Below, in pieces: positions 57,624 to 64,000 of a DNA stretch of 64,000 bases. The notes beneath the pieces were generated by a model. It did not search any database, had not been told where the DNA came from, and saw only the letters and a list, made by a program, of their open reading frames with translations. The stretch is taken from the NCBI RefSeq assembly GCF_016862395.1, contig NZ_BOMW01000034.1:78449-142448 (forward strand). The letters are read 5' to 3'. Every line of letters begins with the position of its first letter. Within the stretch, counting starts at the first letter, position 1. A program made the translations under genes and the position numbers. This stretch comes from Actinoplanes siamensis (GTDB lineage Bacteria > Actinomycetota > Actinomycetes > Mycobacteriales > Micromonosporaceae).

Positions 57624-59476
57624 TAGGCCAACAGTGCCTCGACGCGGCGGTTCACCGCAGCCAATGTGGCGCGCACCATGGCGTGCCGGTCGTCGCCGGT
57701 GACCACGGCCGAGCCGGAGAGCTGCTCGACCCAGCCGCCCCCGGCGCAGGAGAGCAGCAGCACCACGACGGCGACCTGGGTGGAGCCGAACGAGACCGCG
57801 GAGGCGTGCTCGACGAAGCAGCGGGCCGGGCCGTCGGCGTGCGTCGAGGCGGAGAGCAACTCGTCGACAGCGCCGGCGGTGGCGGTGGCGCACAGGCGCA
57901 GCAGGTAGCCGTCGACGGCCGGGCCGGTGGCGACGCCCGAGGCGGCCCGGTCGCCGGCGCGCAGCCGGACCTCCACGGTGGCGTCCGCTCCGAACGTGTT
58001 GACGTGCACGTTCTCGATCAGGACACGCGGTCCGGGCCGGTCGCCCGGATCGAGCGGGCGCGGCTTGTTGAGGTCGCGCGGGGCCAAGGCCGCGGGCGCC
58101 GGCTCCGGTTTCGGTCTCGGGGTGGGCAGCGGCGGCGGGGGCGCCATCAGCGGCGTGGGGGTCACCGGAGCCGCGGAGATCGGGGCGGCCGAGACCGGGG
58201 CGGCGGAGACCGGCGCCGGGGCCGGGGGCGCGGAGGTCGCGGCGGCCACCGGCGGGGCCGGTGAGACCGGCCGGACCGGGGCACGGCCGGGCCGGGTGGC
58301 CTGGGCGGGCACGATCGGGGCGGGCGGCGCCGCCGGGGCCGCGCCGAACGCCCCGGGCATCGCCGCGTCCAGGCCCATCCGCTCCTGGAGCAGGCGGGCG
58401 ACCTGACGGCTCACCTCGGCCGCGTCGGCGCCGTCGGCGAGGTCCAGCCGGAGGCTGTGCGCGCCGGCCGGGGTGGCCCGCAGCGAGGCGTCGCGGACCC
58501 CCGCCACCTCGCGCACCGCGGCCAGGATGGCCTGTACGTCGAAGCCCTCCTGGCGCTCCTGCGCGGGCACCACGTCACCGCGGCGCAGGTGCGTCGCGAT
58601 CCGTGCCAGGGCGGGGGCCTCGGCCGATGGCTCCACGACGGGCGGCTCCGGGACTCGGGGCACGTCCGGCTGGGCCGGCACGCGCTGCGGCAGGACTCCG
58701 CTCGGCTCCTCCAGCGCGGAGCCGTAGCTGTCCGCAGGATACGGCGCGGCCGGCTGGTAACCACGACGCGAGAGGGCGGCGTCGTACGCCGGCATCTCGT
58801 TCTCCGCCGATCGCGGGTCCCCCACCTGCGCGGTGGGCTCCACCCGGGGCAGGCCCTGCGCCAACGTGTCGTTGACCAGCGCATGCCGGGAGCGGATCGG
58901 TTCGGACGGCGCGTCGGTACGGCTCAGTGGATCTCCCTGGGTCGGGCCCGGCTCACCGGGCGTCCATTCGGTGCGCGCCTGCGGGGCGGGCCGGGCCATC
59001 GGCACGGCGGCGCGCTGCACAGGCGGGGCGGCCCGGTACGAGTCGTCGAGGTCCCCCTCGTACGGAAAGGGGGGCGCGCTGGACGGGGCGGGCGATGTCG
59101 GGTCGACCGGGCGCGGCCGGTGTCCGAGAATGTCAGCCAACCGGCTGCGATCGCCGGACCAGGGGGACGTCTCGGTGCCCCCGGAAGGGGGAATCTCGGT
59201 GGGCTGCGGCGGGTCCACGAAGCCCGGCGGCGGGGGCACCTGCGCCGGCACGGCCGAGCTCGGGGCCGGCCCGAAGGGGCGCTCCGGGAAGGCCTGCCGG
59301 CCGAGGTTGCCGCGCCGCCACGGAGGCACGTCGGCCTCCTCTTCCAGCGCTGGTCCCGGGTTCGGCCACGGGCTCTCGCCGCTCGCCCAGCCGTTCATCC
59401 GATTGCGGTCATACGCGTCGGCACCGTTGCCGCCACCCGCGGCTCCGGTGTCTCCGGAATGCCCTGTTTCATCCAC
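57623..59476 (-). CDS. Pro/Ala-rich protein of unknown function
   Basis: A 617-residue soluble protein. The first ~310 residues are low-complexity and rich in Pro, Ala and charged residues. A globular part at about 310-415 (FDVQAILAAVREVAGVRDASLRATPAG) and a second at about 500-617 (VLIENVHVNTFGADATVEVRLRAG) both look alpha/beta, separated by a repetitive Pro/Ala/Val linker (VSAAPVSAAPISAAPV). The start is GTG 59474-59476 with GAGGAG upstream. I do not recognise the family. It is coupled to the downstream hydrolase. Confidence 0.7.
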   Translation of the reverse strand: MDETGHSGDTGAAGGGNGADAYDRNRMNGWASGESPWPNPGPALEEEADVPPWRRGNLGRQAFPERPFGPAPSSAVPAQVPPPPGFVDPPQPTEIPPSGGTETSPWSGDRSRLADILGHRPRPVDPTSPAPSSAPPFPYEGDLDDSYRAAPPVQRAAVPMARPAPQARTEWTPGEPGPTQGDPLSRTDAPSEPIRSRHALVNDTLAQGLPRVEPTAQVGDPRSAENEMPAYDAALSRRGYQPAAPYPADSYGSALEEPSGVLPQRVPAQPDVPRVPEPPVVEPSAEAPALARIATHLRRGDVVPAQERQEGFDVQAILAAVREVAGVRDASLRATPAGAHSLRLDLADGADAAEVSRQVARLLQERMGLDAAMPGAFGAAPAAPPAPIVPAQATRPGRAPVRPVSPAPPVAAATSAPPAPAPVSAAPVSAAPISAAPVTPTPLMAPPPPLPTPRPKPEPAPAALAPRDLNKPRPLDPGDRPGPRVLIENVHVNTFGADATVEVRLRAGDRAASGVATGPAVDGYLLRLCATATAGAVDELLSASTHADGPARCFVEHASAVSFGSTQVAVVVLLLSCAGGGWVEQLSGSAVVTGDDRHAMVRATLAAVNRRVEALLA

Positions 59477-59634
59477 CGCGTGCTCCTCGCTCGCCCCCGC
59501 TGAGGCTACCGTGTGGTTGCAGTGGCGATAAGTTGCAGCGTCGCGACAATTGCCCGCACGACCGCGACAAGCGCCGATCCGGGCAATCCGCGCCGACAGA
59601 CCGCGGGGACCGACCCCCTGGAGGTTCACCAGAT

Positions 59635-60294
59635 ATGACCGCCGCGTCCGGCGGGGCTCAGACCACTCGCCCCACCCGGCTGCCTCGATCGGCACGCCGA
59701 AAGCAACTGCTGGCGGCCGCCCAGCAGATCTTCGTCGCGCACGGCTACCACGCCGCCGCGATGGACGACATCGCGGAGCGCGCGGGCGTTTCCAAGCCCG
59801 TGCTCTACCAGCACTTCCCCGGCAAGCTCGAGCTCTACCTGGCGCTGCTGGACACGCACTGCGACGCCATCATCGCCAAGGTCCGGGACGCGTTGGAGGC
59901 GACCCCGGACAACAAGGAGCGGGTGAAGGGCGCGGTCCGCGCGTACTTCGACTTCATGGATCACGAGAGCGAGGCGTTCCGCCTGGTCTTCGAGTCCGAC
60001 CTGCGCAACGACCCGCAGGTCCGGCAGCGGGTCGAGCGGGTCGAGCAGGGCTGCATCGAGGCGCTGACCGAGACCATCATCTCGGACACCGGGCTCCGGC
60101 CGGACCAGGCGCGACTGCTCGCCTCCGGGCTCGCCGGGGCCTCCGGGGCCGCCGCGCAGTACTGGCTGGCGAACGGCCGGCGTACGCCCAAAGCTGAAGC
60201 CGAGAGCCTCGTCGCCGCTCTGATCTGGCGTGGGATCGCGAGCTTCCCCCTGCAGGGCGGTTCAACTGCCGGAACGGCACCGGAAATCGGATAG
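59635..60294 (+). CDS. TetR-family transcriptional regulator
   Basis: A 219-residue regulator. The helix-turn-helix reads DDIAERAGVSKPVLYQHFPGKLELYLALL. The C-terminal helical domain includes FMDHESEAFRLVFESDLRND. The order TetR-DUF3107-helicase equals Rv3208-Rv3208A-Rv3211, so it is the same orthologous regulator (inference). The start is ATG 59635 with TGGAGG 13 nt upstream. Its ligand is unknown. Confidence 0.92.
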   Translation: MTAASGGAQTTRPTRLPRSARRKQLLAAAQQIFVAHGYHAAAMDDIAERAGVSKPVLYQHFPGKLELYLALLDTHCDAIIAKVRDALEATPDNKERVKGAVRAYFDFMDHESEAFRLVFESDLRNDPQVRQRVERVEQGCIEALTETIISDTGLRPDQARLLASGLAGASGAAAQYWLANGRRTPKAEAESLVAALIWRGIASFPLQGGSTAGTAPEIG

Positions 60295-60333
60295 CCTTTC
60301 GAAGCGGTACACGGGTTGACAGAGGAGGACTCC

Positions 60334-60558
60334 GTGGAGGTCAAGATCGGCGTGCAGCAGTCGCCGCGTGAGCTCGTGCTGGAAAGCGCTCAGACTCCGG
60401 CGGAGGTCGAGCAGGCCGTGTCCGAGGCTCTGGCCAAGGACGGCGTCCTTTCGCTCACGGATGAGAAGGGCCGCAAGGTGATCGTCCCGGTCGCCAAGCT
60501 GGCCTACGTGGAGATCGCCGAGGCCTCGCACCGGCCGTTCGGCTTCACCACCCGCTGA
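60334..60558 (+). CDS. DUF3107 small protein (TB9.4-like)
   Basis: A 74-residue alpha/beta protein of the DUF3107 family, present in nearly all actinobacteria. The C-terminal part (KVIVPVAKLAYVEIAEASHR then PFGF) is characteristic. I chose GTG 60334 with GAGGAGG 5 nt upstream. Function unknown. It follows the TetR gene. Confidence 0.92.
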   Translation: MEVKIGVQQSPRELVLESAQTPAEVEQAVSEALAKDGVLSLTDEKGRKVIVPVAKLAYVEIAEASHRPFGFTTR

Positions 60559-60565
60559 TGCGGTC

Positions 60566-60601
60566 ACGGGAGGGCGCCCTGGTCCCAGGGTTCCCTCCCG
60601 T
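60566..60601 (+). terminator. Terminator after the DUF3107 gene
   Basis: Outer arms ACGGGAGGG and CCCTCCCGT with an inner CCCTGG/CCAGGG stem, then AACTGCTCTTGG. It ends the TetR-DUF3107 transcript before the helicase. Confidence 0.75.
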
Positions 60602-60773
60602 AACTGCTCTTGGGTGTGTCTGCTATTGAGTCGGGTAGAGTGGCTGGTGTCGCCGTCGATCTGTTCTCGACGGCCCCGCGTGTGGCCCGCTTCCGAGCGT
60701 GCGGCCCGCGCCAAACCAAACCGCGCCCCAGACACTCGACGGGCGCACCACGAGAGGGCACCCGTAAAACTTC

Positions 60774-62579
60774 ATGACCGACAATGAGCAAGCTCTAGTC
60801 CCCGTGACGAACCGTGCTCCGGTTCGCCCGGACAGCCCGACCTTCGCTGAGCTGGGCGTCCGTCCCGAGACCGTGGAGGCGCTGGCCAAGGCCGGCATCA
60901 CGCACGCCTTCGCCATCCAGGAGTACGCGCTGCCCATCGCGCTGCGCGGCTCCGACCTGATCGGCCAGGCCCCGACCGGCACCGGCAAGACACTCGGCTT
61001 CGGCCTGCCGCTGCTGGAGCGGGTCCTCGCCCCTTCCGAGGGCGCCGACGGCCGGCCGCAGGCACTGATCGTCGTCCCCACCCGCGAGCTGGGCCTGCAG
61101 GTGGCCCGGGACCTGGCCGCCGCCGGCAGCACCCGCGGCGTCCGGGTGCTGCCGATCTACGGCGGCGTGGCGTACGAACCGCAGGTCGACGCCCTGAAGA
61201 AAGGCGTCGAGGTCCTCGTCGGCACGCCCGGCCGCCTGCTCGACCTGGCCAAGCAGAAGCAGCTCAAGCTGAACGCGGTCGGCGCGCTGGTGCTCGACGA
61301 GGCCGACCGGATGCTCGACCTGGGCTTCCTGGACGACGTCGAGAAGATCCTGGCGATGCTCCCCGAGCAGCGGCAGACCATGCTGTTCTCGGCCACCATG
61401 CCGGACCCGATCGTGGCGCTGTCCCGCCGGTTCCTGCACAACCCGATGACCATCCACGCCGGTCACACCACCGACAGCGGGCCCAACCCGCTGACCAAGC
61501 AGGTGGTCTACCGCACCCACCCGCTCAACAAGATCGAGATGCTGGCCCGGATCCTGCAGGCCAAGGACCGCAGCCTCACGATGATCTTCACGCGGACCAA
61601 GCGGGCCGCCGACAAGGTCGCCGAGGAGCTCGACTTCCGTGGCTTCGCGGTCGCCGCGGTACACGGCGACCTGGGCCAGGGCGCCCGGGAACGGGCGCTG
61701 CGGGCGTTCCGCAGCGGCAAGATCGACGTGCTGGTCGCCACCGACGTCGCGGCCCGCGGGCTGGACGTCTCCGGCGTCACCCACGTGATCAACTACGACT
61801 GTCCGGAGGACCCGGAGACCTACACGCACCGCATCGGCCGGACCGGCCGCGCGGGCGCCACGGGTGTCGCGGTCACGTTCGTGGACTGGGAGGACATGCC
61901 GCGCTGGGTGCTGATCGACAAGTCGCTCGCGCTCGGCATGCCGGAGCCCCCGGAGACGTACCACACCAGCCCCGCGCTCTACGCCGACCTGGACATCCCG
62001 TCCGACATCTCGGGCACCCTGCCCACCGCCGAGCGCAACCGGGCCGGTCTCTCCGCAGAGGTCGAGGAGGATCTCGGCGGCGGGGGCCGGGGACGCCGCT
62101 CGCGTGGCGACCGTGGCGACCGCGGTGGCCGCGGCGGGCGCGCCCGCGGCGGCTCGGCCCCGGCCTCGCCGGACGGCTCGGCCCCGCCGGCCGCCGACGA
62201 GGGGGCGGAGCGGCCCAAGCGGCAGCGACGCCGGCGGCGGGTCGTCGAGGGTGAGGATGCCAACCTCGGCGGTACGCCGGAAGCCTCCGGACCGTCGTCG
62301 GACGCTCCCACCGAGGCGCCGGCGGCCCCCGCCGACGAGGCGGCGCCGCGGGCTCGCACCCGCCGCCGCCGGACCACGTCGGCCGCCACGGTGATCTTCT
62401 CCGAGACCGAGGCCCCGGCCGCCGGGACTCCGGCCGCCGAAGAGCCGCCGGCCCCCGCCGAGGCCGCGTCCGGCGACGCCCCGCCGCGCCGTCGCCGCCG
62501 GAGCACCCGGGCCACCGGTGAGCCGGCCGAGAGCATGACCGGCGGTTCCGAGGCCGGGGTGGGCACCGCGGAGAACTGA
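60774..62579 (+). CDS. DEAD-box RNA helicase (RhlE-like)
   Basis: A 601-residue ATP-dependent RNA helicase. Motifs in order: AFAIQEYALPIALRG (Q motif), APTGTGKTLGFG (I), PTRELGLQV (Ia), VLDEADRMLDLGF (DEAD), FSAT (III), then ARGLDVSGVTHVINYDCPED and HRIGRTGRAG. A disordered tail of about 170 residues is rich in Arg, Gly, Pro and Ala and could bind RNA. The start is ATG 60774. A leader of about 170 nt lies between the terminator and start. It is the equivalent of Rv3211. Confidence 0.94.
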   Translation: MTDNEQALVPVTNRAPVRPDSPTFAELGVRPETVEALAKAGITHAFAIQEYALPIALRGSDLIGQAPTGTGKTLGFGLPLLERVLAPSEGADGRPQALIVVPTRELGLQVARDLAAAGSTRGVRVLPIYGGVAYEPQVDALKKGVEVLVGTPGRLLDLAKQKQLKLNAVGALVLDEADRMLDLGFLDDVEKILAMLPEQRQTMLFSATMPDPIVALSRRFLHNPMTIHAGHTTDSGPNPLTKQVVYRTHPLNKIEMLARILQAKDRSLTMIFTRTKRAADKVAEELDFRGFAVAAVHGDLGQGARERALRAFRSGKIDVLVATDVAARGLDVSGVTHVINYDCPEDPETYTHRIGRTGRAGATGVAVTFVDWEDMPRWVLIDKSLALGMPEPPETYHTSPALYADLDIPSDISGTLPTAERNRAGLSAEVEEDLGGGGRGRRSRGDRGDRGGRGGRARGGSAPASPDGSAPPAADEGAERPKRQRRRRRVVEGEDANLGGTPEASGPSSDAPTEAPAAPADEAAPRARTRRRRTTSAATVIFSETEAPAAGTPAAEEPPAPAEAASGDAPPRRRRRSTRATGEPAESMTGGSEAGVGTAEN

Positions 62580-62591
62580 TCGGCGAAGAAG

Positions 62592-62617
62592 CCTGGGATC
62601 GTTCGTACGATCCCAGG
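62592..62617 (+). terminator. Terminator after the helicase
   Basis: CCTGGGATCG and CGATCCCAGG pair perfectly around TTCGTA. Confidence 0.75.
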
Positions 62618-62790
62618 CCGCTTGCCCATCGGATCGTGCGTCGTCCCGCTTGCCCTGATCGGATGGGGCCTCCTCCGGCTTGCCCTCATCGGATGGCGCA
62701 CCCCCGGCTCGCCTTCATCCGATAGCGCACCCCCCGGCTCGCCTTCATCCGATAGCGCACCCCCCGGCTCGCCTTCATCGGATCGTGTCT
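62611..62790. repeat. 30-bp tandem repeat array, about six units
   Basis: Units start at 62611, 62641, 62671, 62701, 62731 and 62761, each 30 bp. The fourth and fifth are identical (CCCCGGCTCGCC then TTCATCCGATAGCGCACC). The others diverge but keep CCGGCT-GCC-TCATCGGAT. There are no spacers, so it is not CRISPR. It lies between a terminator and the methyltransferase gene. Confidence 0.85.
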
Positions 62791-62873
62791 CTTCCCGGCC
62801 GAACGACCTGGCAGCGGTGAGCCCTGGTTCACAGCCCCGCCGGACCATCTCACCGGGCGGGCAGAATGGAGTC

Positions 62874-64000
62874 ATGCCACAACCGCTCGAACAAGCGCTC
62901 GCCGAGGTGCGCGAACTTCTGCTGACCCCGGGGCTGACCCGTGCCGTCGCGGCCGGCCGCCGCCGCGGGCATGTGCCGTCGGTCACACGCGCGCAGGTTC
63001 GCCCCGTCACGCTGAAGAGCGGTCCGCGGCTGCAGATCGTCACCGACGACGGGGCGCGGCCCTTCACACGCAACGTCGCGCCCGGCGCGGAGGCCGCGTC
63101 CGCGGTGGACGAGCTGCTCGCCGAGCCGTTCGGGAACTGGCATGTGGAGACCGAGTCGGCCACGGTGCAGGTCCGGATCACCAAGAAGGGTGACGCGCAG
63201 GTGCACCGCTCGGCGTCCTCCTCGGTCGCCGCCCCGCACGCCCATGACCGGGCCAAGCAGTGGCTCCTCGATCCGGGCGACCCGCTGTTCGAGGTGATCG
63301 GGGGCAACGCGGCCAAGCGCCGGCAGATCGACGCGTTCCTGCGCGCGCTGGCCGCCACGCTGCCCGACGAGCTGCCGCCGACGCTGCGCGTCGTCGATCT
63401 GGGCTGCGGGAACGCTTACCTGACCTTCGCCGCCTACCGTTATCTGGCCGGGCGCGGCGTCGCGGTCCAGGTCGCCGGGGTCGATGTCCGCGAGGATCAG
63501 CGGGTACGCAACACCGAGGTCGCCGCCCGGCTCGGATGTTCGGCCGAGGTCACGTTCGTGGCCGGCACCATCGAAGCGGCCGAGCTGCCGTTCACGCCGG
63601 ATCTCGTGCTGGCGTTGCACGCCTGCGACACCGCCACCGACCAGGCGCTGGCCCGCGCGGTGCGGTGGGAGGCGCGCTGGGTGCTGGCCGCGCCGTGCTG
63701 CCACCACGACATCGCCGCCCAGCTCAAGGGCAATGCCGCGCCCTCGCCGTTCGGCGAGTTCACCCGGCACGCGATCCTGCGGGAACGCTTCGCCGACGTG
63801 CTCACCGACTCGCTGCGCGCCGGGCTGCTGCGGCTCAACGGTTACAAGGTGGACGTGGTGGAGTTCATCGACTCCGCGCACACGCCGCGCAACCTGATGC
63901 TGCGCGCCCGGCGCACGGGTGCGGCGCCCACCGCCGAACAGCGCGCGGAGTACGACGCGCTGGTCGGGCAGTGGGAGGTCGCGCCGGCACTGGCCGCTCT
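62874..64000 (+). CDS. SAM-dependent methyltransferase (METTL25/RRNAD1-like), 3' end missing
   Basis: At least 375 residues, open at the window end. An N-terminal extension (about residues 1-150) precedes the Rossmann fold, with motif I VVDLGCGNAYLTF, then VDVREDQR and HACDTATD. PCCHHDI and the RNLMLRARR tail match the METTL25-like group, thought to methylate protein or RNA. The substrate is unknown. The start is ATG 62874-62876. Confidence 0.88.
   Translation, partial: MPQPLEQALAEVRELLLTPGLTRAVAAGRRRGHVPSVTRAQVRPVTLKSGPRLQIVTDDGARPFTRNVAPGAEAASAVDELLAEPFGNWHVETESATVQVRITKKGDAQVHRSASSSVAAPHAHDRAKQWLLDPGDPLFEVIGGNAAKRRQIDAFLRALAATLPDELPPTLRVVDLGCGNAYLTFAAYRYLAGRGVAVQVAGVDVREDQRVRNTEVAARLGCSAEVTFVAGTIEAAELPFTPDLVLALHACDTATDQALARAVRWEARWVLAAPCCHHDIAAQLKGNAAPSPFGEFTRHAILRERFADVLTDSLRAGLLRLNGYKVDVVEFIDSAHTPRNLMLRARRTGAAPTAEQRAEYDALVGQWEVAPALAA

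Noticed and set aside
62611..62790. CRISPR array
   Set aside because: Repeat units follow each other without spacers and diverge gradually, and there are no cas genes.

Overview
This 64 kb window comes from a high-GC actinomycete chromosome, most likely Micromonosporaceae (Actinoplanes-like). I infer this from the G+C-rich coding, frequent GTG starts and leaderless or ATGA-coupled genes. Two blocks of gene order are also typical of Actinobacteria: rpmG-hadA-hadB-tRNA(Trp)-secE-nusG, and moeZ-DUF3152-TetR-DUF3107-DEAD-box helicase, which match Rv0634B-Rv0639 and Rv3206c-Rv3211 of Mycobacterium tuberculosis. The family assignment is inference. No rRNA genes, insertion sequences or CRISPR arrays are visible.

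Layout. 1-3.5 kb: core translation and transcription block on the minus strand (rplA fragment, nusG, secE, tRNA-Trp, hadB, hadA, rpmG, tRNA-Met, tRNA-Thr). rplK, normally between nusG and rplA, is absent from that place. 3.5-8.9 kb: a membrane GAF-GGDEF-EAL protein preceded by a 50-residue secreted peptide gene, a small HTH-like protein, a sulfurtransferase and a LysE exporter. 9-17.2 kb: accessory DNA. It holds three small coupled ORFs, a divergent XRE/DUF5919 regulator with two matched operators, an IMPase-family enzyme, and a lower-GC island with an unknown 611-aa protein and a two-gene module joining a 138-aa protein to an LPO_1073/Vpar_1526-family protein. 17.2-27.5 kb: YajQ, tRNA-Tyr, Uma2, a secreted Ig-like protein, HtpX, an MFS transporter, DUF1707, TetR with an LLM oxidoreductase, a GNAT-MOSC fusion and a GNAT protein. 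27.5-38 kb: a partial complex I locus (nuoB, DUF2252, nuoC, nuoH-N) ending at a truncated MFS gene. 38-44.7 kb: gamma-glutamyltransferase, a TetR/NAD-epimerase divergon, a methyltransferase, an alkyltransferase-like protein, proB and proA. 45-50.8 kb: an exopolysaccharide operon (GT2 synthase, beta-helix epimerase-like protein, beta-helix lipoprotein, UDP-glucose dehydrogenase). 51-64 kb: a QW-repeat protein, moeZ, two DUF3152 proteins, a hydrolase, a Pro/Ala-rich protein, TetR, DUF3107, a DEAD-box helicase, a 30-bp tandem repeat and a partial methyltransferase.

Three systems stand out. (1) At 14.6-16.1 kb a translationally coupled pair shares the motif SGVASTGD, at the C-terminus of the first protein and the N-terminus of the second. 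This resembles signalling-motif pairing in bacterial conflict systems. (2) The GT2/beta-helix/UDP-glucose dehydrogenase operon looks like a complete make-modify-trim set for a uronic-acid polymer. (3) The window carries both a c-di-GMP turnover enzyme and a YajQ-type protein, which could connect to that polymer. All three functional readings are inference from sequence and context.
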